From an uncultured Lachnospiraceae bacterium (GTDB lineage Bacteria; Bacillota_A; Clostridia; Lachnospirales; Lachnospiraceae), in the NCBI GenBank assembly GCA_947564305.1, contig CANOBT010000081.1:1-23957 (forward strand): a stretch of DNA of 23,957 bases, read 5' to 3'. Below, piece by piece: positions 15,808 through 22,824 of the stretch. Position numbers and translations under genes: made by a program. Numbering within the stretch: the stretch's first letter is position 1; each line of letters starts with the position of its first letter. The notes below the pieces were generated by a model that saw only the letters and a program-made list of their open reading frames with translations, did not search any database and had not been told where the DNA came from.

Positions 15808-16271
15808 ATGAAAACCTCCCGAATATCCCACTCATGCCCCAAGCGGCTGTATGTATAAATGGAATGAACTATACATCCAACTTTCTCCATCGCAATACTA
15901 TGCTGAATATACGGATATTTTGCAACCGCATCCACATCCCTCTCCATACCGCCTGCAATAGAGACTACCACTTTATTAGGCAGGCAGATTATGCTCTCGC
16001 CTTCCCGCGCAATCGCCTTCTGGTGCACACACAATTTATCCGGACAGTCGGCCCAGATCATATCCGCTTGTCCGCCTTCAATGAGCAGCCGGTTTGTTCC
16101 CTCTATTTCAACTATGCAGTCTTCTGAGAGCGGCCAAGAGCCATATTCTTCACCATCCATACTAACCACTACCAAACCTGCATCCTGCTGCGGCCGAAAA
16201 AAATGTATCCCCAGCCCAGCCATTGCCAAAATAAGGACTACTGCAATCAATATCCAATCATTTTTTCTCAT
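15804..16271 (-). CDS. Exported NusG domain II protein with extended C-terminus
   Basis: The 155-residue protein has an N-terminal membrane anchor (about residues 5-25) and then a NusG domain II-type fold: VVVSMDGEEYGSWPL, the conserved ADCPDKLCVHQKAI block with C76 and C81, GESIICLPNKVVV with C96, and DVDAVAK. These proteins lie outside the membrane; unlike the transcription factor NusG, they lack its N-terminal domain. The fold normally ends at about DAVA; here some 39 further residues follow. The start is the ATG at 16271 after GGGAGAAGT; a TTG 15 nt upstream is also in frame. It is coupled to the Gx gene and divergent from apbE. Function unknown. Confidence 0.85.
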   Translation of the reverse strand: MRKNDWILIAVVLILAMAGLGIHFFRPQQDAGLVVVSMDGEEYGSWPLSEDCIVEIEGTNRLLIEGGQADMIWADCPDKLCVHQKAIAREGESIICLPNKVVVSIAGGMERDVDAVAKYPYIQHSIAMEKVGCIVHSIYTYSRLGHEWDIREVFI

Positions 16272-16372
16272 ACTTCTCCCATTCAAAAAATATTGTTTTC
16301 ATAATATATGTATCTAAAAAGCTGTACCTAAACCATATATTCTATATTTGTATCCAAAGATTTACTTTGAAT

Positions 16373-16401
16373 ATAATATCACATACATTTCAAGAATGCA
16401 A
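16373..16401 (-). promoter_or_regulatory. Promoter for the NusG-II-Gx-ruvAB group
   Basis: On the minus strand TTGCAT (16401-16396) and TATTAT (16378-16373) are 17 nt apart, leaving a leader of roughly 95 nt before the NusG-II start. The -35 box is one nt from the perfect palindrome at 16403-16420. Confidence 0.65.
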
Positions 16402-16402
16402 C

Positions 16403-16420
16403 CAAATATTCGAATATTTG
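16403..16420. promoter_or_regulatory. 18-bp perfect palindrome between divergent promoters
   Basis: CAAATATTCGAATATTTG reads identically on both strands. It lies directly upstream of the NusG-II promoter -35 box and 29 nt from the apbE -35 box. That is a good position for a dimeric regulator acting on both genes. The cognate regulator is not identifiable. Confidence 0.6.
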
Positions 16421-16449
16421 TTCGTTCTTTCTTCCTGCTCATATTTTGA

Positions 16450-16478
16450 TTGTATTTTTTCCTCTAAATAGATATAAT
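16450..16478 (+). promoter_or_regulatory. Sigma-A-type promoter for apbE
   Basis: TTGTAT (16450-16455) and a perfect TATAAT (16473-16478) are 17 nt apart on the plus strand, about 65 nt upstream of the apbE ATG. Confidence 0.75.
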
Positions 16479-16542
16479 GTTTTTTGGATAGAAAATGAAT
16501 TTTACGTTATTATAGTCCTTGCAGTATAGAAAGGAAACATTC

Positions 16543-17526
16543 ATGAAAAAAACAGCTTCACTTTTTATAGTTATCTTACTCATTGTATCACTTATCTCTT
16601 GTTCTTCTCCTCAAAAAAATGAAAAACTAACTGTTACAGGCATCTACTTTGACACCATTGTACGAATTGAAGTATGGGGAGCCAAAGTTTCTACACTGGA
16701 ACAATGTAAAGAAATATGCAAAGACTACGAAAATCTACTCAGCAATAAAATAGAAACAAGTGAAATATCGAAAATAAATACTTCCGCGGGAACTCCTGTC
16801 AAAGTTTCTGCAGAAACATTAGAATTAATTTCCAGAGGAATTGATTACTGCAATTTATCCGGCGGGAAATTTGACATCACGATTGCGCCTTTAAGTGACC
16901 TCTGGAATTTTACGGATAATCCAGAAAAAATCATTCCCGAAGAGTCAGAAATTGAGGAGGCCCGTTCTCATGTGAACTATAAAAACATCGAAATAAATAA
17001 AGACTCCAGTACAGTGACCCTGCATGACCCACAGGCTAAAATAGATCTGGGTGGTATTGCAAAAGGGTATATCGCCGACCAATTAAAAGCTTATTTGAAA
17101 AACGAAGGAGTAGAACATGCTTTAATCAATCTTGGTGGAAATGTGCTTACCTTAGGCGGAACTTACGATGATAAGCCATTTCGTATCGGCATCCAGAAGC
17201 CATTTGATGAAAAAAATTCCTCGATTGATATTGTGGAGATTGAAGACCGCTCGGTAGTTTCTTCCGGCACTTATCAAAGATATTTTGAAAAAGACGGAAC
17301 AATCTACCACCACATCCTGAATCCGGAAACAGGTTATCCTTATAGCAATAATCTGCTCCAAGCGACCATCATCTCTGAGCATTCTATAGATGGAGATGCA
17401 CTTAGCACCTGCTGTTTTGCACTGGGTCTAAAAGACGGCAGCGCACTCATTGAACGTCTAGATAATATACAGGCAATTTTTGTGACAGAGGACTATCAAT
17501 TGCACTATGTCGGTTTTGAAAACTAA
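16543..17526 (+). CDS. apbE: FAD:protein FMN transferase ApbE, lipoprotein
   Basis: The 327-residue protein starts with a lipoprotein signal (MKKTASLFIVILLIVSLISC) whose lipobox places the lipidated cysteine at residue 20, so it is tethered outside the membrane. The body matches ApbE/Ftp: YFDTIVRIEVWG near the N-terminus, SGGKFDITIAPLSDLWNF, KIDLGGIAKGYIAD, the NLGGNV motif and GDALSTCCFALG, with metal-binding residues. The enzyme splits FAD and attaches FMN to a Thr/Ser in target proteins. RnfG and RnfD in the convergent operon both carry its target motif, so they are the obvious substrates. An AGAAAGGAAACATTC site precedes the ATG. Two hand-counted 60-nt blocks have 21 and 23 G+C, against 27 in one rnfB block, suggesting it is AT-richer. 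Confidence 0.95.
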   Translation: MKKTASLFIVILLIVSLISCSSPQKNEKLTVTGIYFDTIVRIEVWGAKVSTLEQCKEICKDYENLLSNKIETSEISKINTSAGTPVKVSAETLELISRGIDYCNLSGGKFDITIAPLSDLWNFTDNPEKIIPEESEIEEARSHVNYKNIEINKDSSTVTLHDPQAKIDLGGIAKGYIADQLKAYLKNEGVEHALINLGGNVLTLGGTYDDKPFRIGIQKPFDEKNSSIDIVEIEDRSVVSSGTYQRYFEKDGTIYHHILNPETGYPYSNNLLQATIISEHSIDGDALSTCCFALGLKDGSALIERLDNIQAIFVTEDYQLHYVGFEN

Positions 17527-17534
17527 AGTATCAT

Positions 17535-17569
17535 AAAAGGAGGCGCATAAACTACATGCTCCTCCTTTT
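17535..17569. terminator. Bidirectional terminator between apbE and rnfB
   Basis: AAAAGGAGGCGCAT (17535-17548) pairs with ATGCTCCTCCTTTT (17556-17569) with one mismatch and a 7-nt loop. T-runs are present at the base from both strands. It separates the convergent apbE and rnf transcripts and lies only 8 nt past the apbE stop. Confidence 0.93.
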
Positions 17570-17584
17570 GAACTCTATCCCCTT

Positions 17585-18397
17585 TTATGACACCGGTATC
17601 TGTCTCGGTGTAATAATCTTACGTGGACATTTCTCCGCGCAGACACCACAGTTCGTACATTTTTCTGCGTCAATATGCGCCAGGAAGTTGGTAACCTTGA
17701 TTGCCCCCGCCTCACAGTTGCGCTCGCACAATTTACATCCGATACATCCCACAAGACAAACATCCATCAAGGCTTTTCCTTTCTCGTTGGAATTACACTG
17801 TACGAATGTCTTCTGGTCATATGGCACCAACTCGATCAGCTTCTTCGGACATGCTGCGATACATTTTCCACAGGCTTTACATTTTTCTTTGTCCACCACT
17901 GCGATTCCATCTACGATATGGATTGCATCAAACGGGCATGCTTTCACACAGGAACCATACCCAAGGCAGCCATAGTCACAGCCCTTAGGACCTGTATCCT
18001 GCATCATATTCACCATCGCACAATCCTGAATCCCGTAATATTCATATTCGTCCTGTGCCTTTTCGCAAGTTCCTCCACATTTTACAAATGCAGTCTGACG
18101 CACCTGATCACCGGCCGCCTGACCCATAATATCGCCGATTTTTGCGGCAACCGGAGCACCGCCTACCGGACATGCACCGACTTCTGCCTCTCCCTTTACA
18201 ATAGCTGCCGCTAAACCTGAACAACCTGCATAGCCACAGCCGCCGCAGTTATTTCCCGGAAGGACACCAAGAATCGCCTCTTCACGTTCGTCTACTTCCA
18301 CTGCAAATGCCTTGCCAGAGATTCCAAGAAATACACCGATCAACAAACCGGTTCCTCCAACAATCACAGCAGCCAGCAGAATTCCTGTTATGCTCAT
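17585..18397 (-). CDS. rnfB: Rnf complex subunit RnfB, multi-cluster ferredoxin-like protein
   Basis: The 270-residue protein is RnfB, the probable entry point for electrons from reduced ferredoxin. A single N-terminal membrane helix (about residues 4-28) is followed by a 4Fe-4S domain with C51, C54, C59 and C76. Ferredoxin-type sets then follow: C140/C144/C150/C154, C173/C176/C179/C183, C214 or C218/C221/C224/C228 and C247/C250/C253/C257. Additional cysteines (C107, C111, C126) belong to the family pattern. It is longer than proteobacterial RnfB, as usual for clostridia. GGAGGG precedes the ATG. It is the last gene of the operon, 15 nt after rnfA, and ends at the convergent terminator. Confidence 0.97.
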   Translation of the reverse strand: MSITGILLAAVIVGGTGLLIGVFLGISGKAFAVEVDEREEAILGVLPGNNCGGCGYAGCSGLAAAIVKGEAEVGACPVGGAPVAAKIGDIMGQAAGDQVRQTAFVKCGGTCEKAQDEYEYYGIQDCAMVNMMQDTGPKGCDYGCLGYGSCVKACPFDAIHIVDGIAVVDKEKCKACGKCIAACPKKLIELVPYDQKTFVQCNSNEKGKALMDVCLVGCIGCKLCERNCEAGAIKVTNFLAHIDAEKCTNCGVCAEKCPRKIITPRQIPVS

Positions 18398-18412
18398 GCT
18401 TCTTTTCCCTCC

Positions 18413-18988
18413 TTAAATCAATCCGGAAAATCCAAAGAATGCAATCGCCATCAGACCGGAGGTTACCAGCACAATGGGAGTTCCCTGAAATGATTCCGTT
18501 ATATCATTGTATTCGATTTTTTCCCGGATTCCAGCCATCAATACAATTGCAACTGTGAATCCCACTGCCGTACCAATGCCATACACAAGTCCTTCCAGAA
18601 TGCTGTAGGATTTCTGTACATTCGTCAAAGCAACACCAAGTACCGCACAGTTCGTTGTAATCAGCGGAAGATACACGCCTAATGCATTATAAAGCGGCGG
18701 CATTGCTTTCTTTAAAAACATTTCCACAAACTGCACCAGGGCTGCAATCACAAGAATGAACACGATTGTCTGCAGGTATTCCAGATGAGTCGGCACCAAA
18801 ATTCCTTTATAGATGATACTTGTTACAAGGGAGGCAATCGTAATAACAAAGATAACCGCCCCGCCCATGCCGCCTGCTGTCTTTACATTTTTGGAAACAC
18901 CAAGGAATGGACAGATTCCCAGGAATTGACTGAGCACGACATTATTTACAAATGCGGAAGCAACCGCAATCAATAATAATTCTTTCAT
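18413..18988 (-). CDS. rnfA: Rnf complex membrane subunit RnfA
   Basis: The 191-residue protein is the RnfA/NqrE-type integral membrane subunit with six predicted helices. The family motifs NNVVLSQFLGICPFLGVS (residues 15-32) and LPLITTNCAVLG (the conserved cysteine in the second half-repeat) are intact. In structures of Rnf and Nqr, RnfA and RnfE interlock with opposite topology and hold a membrane-embedded 2Fe-2S cluster ligated by such cysteines; C26 and the TTNC cysteine fit this role. GGAGGGGATAGAAT precedes the ATG. It is 13 nt after rnfE and 15 nt before rnfB. Confidence 0.97.
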   Translation of the reverse strand: MKELLLIAVASAFVNNVVLSQFLGICPFLGVSKNVKTAGGMGGAVIFVITIASLVTSIIYKGILVPTHLEYLQTIVFILVIAALVQFVEMFLKKAMPPLYNALGVYLPLITTNCAVLGVALTNVQKSYSILEGLVYGIGTAVGFTVAIVLMAGIREKIEYNDITESFQGTPIVLVTSGLMAIAFFGFSGLI

Positions 18989-19001
18989 ATTCTATCCCCT
19001 C

Positions 19002-19718
19002 CTACTCTGCTTTTCCTGCATCTGCTTTCGATTCAGAAGTAGCTGCTCCACAGACCGCCTTCTTGCCACAGGATGCACAATCTGTACCACAACCAATAAG
19101 TTCTGCTCTTGGGTCACCCTTTGCCTGCGCTTTTTTCTTTGCCTTATTCTGCAAAGCCGTCAGTCCTGCAAGTACAAAGAAAGCTCCGGGTGCAAGGACA
19201 AAAATGGTAATTGGTTCATAGGCAGAAGGCAGAATCTGAATGTTAAATGCCTTTCCGGAACCGAGCACTTCACGTACAATACCGATTGCTGTCAGACCTA
19301 CCGTAAATCCAAGTCCCATACCAATCCCGTCAAAGATAGACGGCAGCACAGGATTTTTGGAAGCATAGCTCTCTGCTCTTCCTAAAATAATACAGTTTAC
19401 TACGATCAATGGTATATAGAGTCCCAGTGATGCATACAGACTAGGTACAAATCCTTGTAACAAGAACTGAACAATCGTTACAAAAGATGCAACTACAACA
19501 ATAAACGCCGGGATACGCACAGAATCCGGTATGATTTTGCGCAGCATGGAAATCAGCATATTGGATAACACCAAAACGACTGTTGTAGAAAGTCCCATAC
19601 CGATTCCATTGATTGCAGACGTGGTAACAGCAAGAGTCGGACACATTCCCAGCATCAAAACGAAGGTAGGGTTTTCCTGGATCAGGCCATTATAGAGCCT
19701 CTCTGTATATTTATTCAT
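19002..19718 (-). CDS. rnfE: Rnf complex membrane subunit RnfE with cysteine-rich tail
   Basis: The 238-residue protein has the six-helix RnfE/NqrD core: ENPTFVLMLGMCPTLAVTTSA near the N-terminus and LYIPLIVVNCIILGRAE in the middle, giving cysteines that pair with those of RnfA around the shared membrane iron-sulfur cluster. About 45 residues beyond the core form a basic, then cysteine-rich tail, with CGTDCASCGKKAVCG at 210-224. Similar tails occur in some clostridial RnfE proteins; their role is not established. The start overlaps the rnfG stop by 4 nt (ATGA), indicating translational coupling. Confidence 0.96.
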   Translation of the reverse strand: MNKYTERLYNGLIQENPTFVLMLGMCPTLAVTTSAINGIGMGLSTTVVLVLSNMLISMLRKIIPDSVRIPAFIVVVASFVTIVQFLLQGFVPSLYASLGLYIPLIVVNCIILGRAESYASKNPVLPSIFDGIGMGLGFTVGLTAIGIVREVLGSGKAFNIQILPSAYEPITIFVLAPGAFFVLAGLTALQNKAKKKAQAKGDPRAELIGCGTDCASCGKKAVCGAATSESKADAGKAE

Positions 19719-20326
19719 TGAGCACTACCTCCTAACACATTCTGAAAATAAACCAACGCGGAATCCACCGCATTTGTCACGGCATTGGTGGTGATCGTCG
19801 CACCGCTGAGCGCATCAATCATATCATCCCCGTCTTCTCCGCTTTTTGTGTAAGTGAATTTCTCCACTTGTTTATCCTTAAACTGGTCTTTGAACTCCGC
19901 TTCTGTCGCCTTCATTCCCAAACCAGCCGTCTCGCTGATGGAAAGCATCTCGATTCCTTTTACCGTACCGTCAGACAGAATTCCTACTGAAATCTGGATA
20001 TCTCCACCATACCCTTCGTGGGAAGTAACTGTAATTACATAACCCATGGTCTCACCGGAAGCATCAACTGCCGTTGCAACCTCTGTAATATCATCCCCGG
20101 TGTATCCCGCTCCTGTTAATACTGTGACAGCACTCGACGCATCAAAGGAATCATCCACTGTAAACTCTGCCGCATCTGCAAGCACGGTTCTATAAGCCTC
20201 CTGTTTTGCGTCTTCCTGTGCCTGTGCAATCGGCGCCTTTGTAATATCATAAACCAACCCCAGAAGGCAGCCGGCAACTACAGTAATCGCTGCCAGAATA
20301 GCAGTATTCTTTACTATTTTATTCAT
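19715..20326 (-). CDS. rnfG: Rnf complex subunit RnfG, covalently flavinylated
   Basis: The 203-residue protein has one N-terminal membrane helix (about residues 8-28) and an FMN-binding domain exposed outside. The flavinylation motif ALSGATITT puts the acceptor at Thr177, the residue to which ApbE attaches FMN through a phosphoester bond. The segments YGGDIQISVGI and SETAGLGMKA are also typical. Electrons reach it within the Rnf chain between ferredoxin and NAD+. The start overlaps the rnfD stop by one base (TAATG) and its stop overlaps the rnfE start, so D, G and E are tightly coupled. The nearby apbE is the expected modifying enzyme. Confidence 0.97.
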   Translation of the reverse strand: MNKIVKNTAILAAITVVAGCLLGLVYDITKAPIAQAQEDAKQEAYRTVLADAAEFTVDDSFDASSAVTVLTGAGYTGDDITEVATAVDASGETMGYVITVTSHEGYGGDIQISVGILSDGTVKGIEMLSISETAGLGMKATEAEFKDQFKDKQVEKFTYTKSGEDGDDMIDALSGATITTNAVTNAVDSALVYFQNVLGGSAQ

Positions 20327-21258
20327 TATTTTTCTCCTCCTTTACCAAATGGTTTTGGAAGAGTAACCTTTTCAATCAATGGAACCAAAAGGTTACTGAT
20401 AATAATCGCATAGGATACTCCCTCCGCAGAGCCGCCAAACAGACGGAACAGCCCGGTCAATACTCCAAGGCAGATTCCATATACGATCTGCCCTCCCTTT
20501 GTAATCGGAGAGGTGACATAATCGGTTGCCATAAACCACGCCCCAAGCATCAAGCCGCCTCCGCAAAGATGCGCGGTGATGTACTGTGGATCGAATCCGT
20601 GGCCGCCAAAAAGTACAATAAAAATCACAAACGACAAAAGATATGTACCCGGAATTCTAAGATCTATAATCCCCATAAGGAGCAGGAACATAGCTCCAAT
20701 CATAATAGCCAGCACGGAGGTCTCACCAATTGTTCCGCGGATAGTTCCTACCAGCATTTCCATAGAATTTACGGTTTCTCCTGCCTTTAATTCAGCAAGC
20801 GGAGTTGCTCCGGTCACACCATCATATACAAAATAGGTCATTCTCCCGGTAAAAGAAATCAGAAGAAAACACCTGGCTCCCAATGCAGGGTTCATAAAAT
20901 TCTGGCCCAAGCCGCCGAATAACTGTTTTACGACCAAAATTGCAAATACAGACCCCAATGCTCCCATCCAGAGCGGCAATGTAGGCGGCAGATTCAGAGC
21001 TAAAAGCAGTCCTGTAACCACAGCACTGAAATCCTTGATCGTAATTGGTTTTTTCATCAATTTTTCATAAAGATATTCTGTCAGCACTGCCACACCTGTA
21101 GTAACTACAACAAGCAGCCATGCATTTTCATGCCGGAAATTATAGATTCCAAAGAAAGTAGCAGGCAACAGTGCGATCACTACCATCAGCATGATATTGC
21201 TGGTTGTCACCTTATCCCGAATATGCGGGGAGGATGATACATTTAATTTTCCATTCAC
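20326..21258 (-). CDS. rnfD: Rnf complex membrane subunit RnfD, covalently flavinylated
   Basis: The 310-residue multipass protein belongs to the RnfD/NqrB family. Conserved parts include SSSPHIRDKVTT at the N-terminus, FGGLGQNFMNPALGARCFLL (residues 114-133) and the flavinylation motif DGVTGATPL, with acceptor Thr152. A second motif, TDYVTSPIT, follows near the C-terminus. RnfD is the main ion-translocating membrane subunit candidate. Translation starts at GTG (21258) after AGAGGTGAACGAACA. The gene is 15 nt downstream of rnfC and overlaps rnfG by one base. Confidence 0.97.
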   Translation of the reverse strand: MNGKLNVSSSPHIRDKVTTSNIMLMVVIALLPATFFGIYNFRHENAWLLVVVTTGVAVLTEYLYEKLMKKPITIKDFSAVVTGLLLALNLPPTLPLWMGALGSVFAILVVKQLFGGLGQNFMNPALGARCFLLISFTGRMTYFVYDGVTGATPLAELKAGETVNSMEMLVGTIRGTIGETSVLAIMIGAMFLLLMGIIDLRIPGTYLLSFVIFIVLFGGHGFDPQYITAHLCGGGLMLGAWFMATDYVTSPITKGGQIVYGICLGVLTGLFRLFGGSAEGVSYAIIISNLLVPLIEKVTLPKPFGKGGEK

Positions 21259-21273
21259 TGTTCGTTCACCTCT

Positions 21274-22593
21274 CTATTTCTTCTTTTTATTTGCCAGGGC
21301 AGTCTTTCTCATGGAACCGATTGCCTGCTTCAATGAGCGCTTAGCCGGACAGACATAGCTGCAGGATCCGCACTCTACACATTCCAACCCATTCTGCGCA
21401 ACAAAAGTTTCCTCGTCGTGGCGCTCCGCATAGTCTGCAAGTCTGGACGGAATGATCCGGCTCGGACATACTTCCACGCAGCGGCCGCAATTGATACATG
21501 GGGTAGAGAATGACTTTGCCACAATATCCTCCTGGAATGCTAAAATTGCGGAAGAAGTCTTTGTCACCGGAGTATCCAATGTAATCATCGCAAATCCCAT
21601 CATTGGCCCGCCAGAAATCACTTTCTCAGGTTCTTTTTTGAATCCACCTGCGGCCTCAATCAGCTCGTTATGGTTCGTTCCCAGCAATACCTTGAAGTTC
21701 CCCGGTTTCTCAACAGCATCCCCGCTGACAGTAACAATTCTCTCCATCAACGGCTTTCCATTAATTACTGCATTATGGATACTGATCAAAGTCTCCACAT
21801 TATCCACAATACAGCCCGCATCTGCCGGAAGCATACTGGAATTGATAGCCCGCTTTGTCAATGCATAAATCAGCTGACGCTCTGCTCCCTGAGGATATTT
21901 CGTCTGCAGTGCACAGACCTTCATGCGCGGTTCGTCCTTAATCGCTTCCTGGAGTTTTTCAATACAATCCTTCTTGTTATCTTCTACACCAAAAATCCCC
22001 TGAGCATGTTCAAACATGGAAAGTACTACTCGCATACCACTGACCAGCTCATCCGTATTCTCCAGCATCCTTCTGTAATCAGCAGTGATATAAGGCTCAC
22101 ACTCCGCACAGTTTGCAATGATATAGTCAATCTTCTCTGGTTCCTTTGGCGAGAGCTTCACACGGGTAGGAAATCCAGCTCCTCCCATACCAACGATGCC
22201 GGCCTCTCCAATCTGTTTGAGAATTTCGTCCTTTGACAATTCGGCCAAAGGCTTCACTGGTTCATATTCCACCTCCTGGTATTCCCCGTCATTCTCAATG
22301 ACAATACAGTCCACATTACTGCCAGTCGGATTGAAATGCTTTTCCAATGCCTTCACTGTCCCTGACACAGCAGAGTATACAGGCGCAGAAACAAACCCGC
22401 CTGCATCTGCAATCTTCTGGCCTTTTAACACATGGTCGCCCTTTTTCACCGCCGCAATTGCAGGCGCACCGATATGTTGGGAAAGCGGATACACCAAATT
22501 ACCCTTTGGCAGCACTTCTGTGATTGGCTGATCTTTTGCCAGACTCTTGCCGTCATTCGGATGGATTCCACCTTTAAAAGTTAAAAGTCCCAT
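21274..22593 (-). CDS. rnfC: Rnf complex subunit RnfC, NADH-binding iron-sulfur protein
   Basis: The 439-residue protein is RnfC, the cytoplasmic subunit expected to carry FMN and react with NAD(H). An N-terminal barrel-sandwich domain (FKGGIHPNDGKSLAKDQPI) precedes the nucleotide/flavin-binding region with GIVGMGGAGFPT (132-143) and NCAECEPYITAD, as in the NuoF family. Near the C-terminus are two 4Fe-4S sites, C366/C369/C372/C376 and C405/C408/C411/C415. The length is typical of the clostridial form and lacks the long Ala/Lys tail of E. coli RsxC. It is the first gene of the operon; a promoter region and direct repeats lie upstream (22630-22732). Confidence 0.97.
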   Translation of the reverse strand: MGLLTFKGGIHPNDGKSLAKDQPITEVLPKGNLVYPLSQHIGAPAIAAVKKGDHVLKGQKIADAGGFVSAPVYSAVSGTVKALEKHFNPTGSNVDCIVIENDGEYQEVEYEPVKPLAELSKDEILKQIGEAGIVGMGGAGFPTRVKLSPKEPEKIDYIIANCAECEPYITADYRRMLENTDELVSGMRVVLSMFEHAQGIFGVEDNKKDCIEKLQEAIKDEPRMKVCALQTKYPQGAERQLIYALTKRAINSSMLPADAGCIVDNVETLISIHNAVINGKPLMERIVTVSGDAVEKPGNFKVLLGTNHNELIEAAGGFKKEPEKVISGGPMMGFAMITLDTPVTKTSSAILAFQEDIVAKSFSTPCINCGRCVEVCPSRIIPSRLADYAERHDEETFVAQNGLECVECGSCSYVCPAKRSLKQAIGSMRKTALANKKKK

Positions 22594-22629
22594 TCTTTTG
22601 TCCTTCCTTTCTTCTTTTCACATAGAACT

Positions 22630-22663
22630 ATTTTACAGTATTTTGTATACAAAATCCAGTCAA
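22630..22663 (-). promoter_or_regulatory. Candidate rnf promoter containing a 16-bp palindrome
   Basis: Two overlapping readings fit on the minus strand. One is TTGACT (22663-22658) with TACTGT (22640-22635) at 17 nt. The other is TGGATT (22658-22653) with TAAAAT (22635-22630), also at 17 nt. A perfect palindrome, ATTTTGTATACAAAAT (22640-22655), sits within the spacer, so a bound protein there would block transcription. Confidence 0.55.
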
Positions 22664-22675
22664 ATCCAGGAATTT

Positions 22676-22732
22676 CTTGTATATTTCAAGAAACATCTTG
22701 TTCCTTTTTTAACAATCCTTATAAATTTCAAG
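22676..22732. repeat. Two 15-nt direct repeats upstream of the rnf promoter
   Basis: CTTGTATATTTCAAG (22676-22690) and CTTATAAATTTCAAG (22718-22732) match at 13 of 15 positions. They start 42 nt apart, about four helical turns, so they would lie on the same DNA face. Each is itself partly palindromic (CTTG/CAAG ends in the first). They suit a pair of regulator sites. Confidence 0.5.
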
Positions 22733-22760
22733 ACAATTTTTGGTAATTCCGCACAAATAC

Positions 22761-22795
22761 AAAAACTGGACGAAAACTTCTTGTCTCCGCCCAGT
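22761..22795 (-). terminator. Intrinsic terminator after the IspH-S1 gene
   Basis: On the minus strand ACTGGGCG pairs with CGTCCAGT (8 bp with one G-U), followed by TTTTTG, 30 nt after the S1 stop codon. It separates the S1 transcript from the rnf promoter region. Confidence 0.82.
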
Positions 22796-22824
22796 CATTT
22801 CTCTCTTATACTCAAATATTATCT

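Noticed and set aside
22640..22655. Rex redox-sensor site in the rnf promoter
   Set aside because: Rex boxes are longer, with TTGTGA or TTGTTA arms around a 6-8 nt centre; TTGTATACAA has no such spacer.
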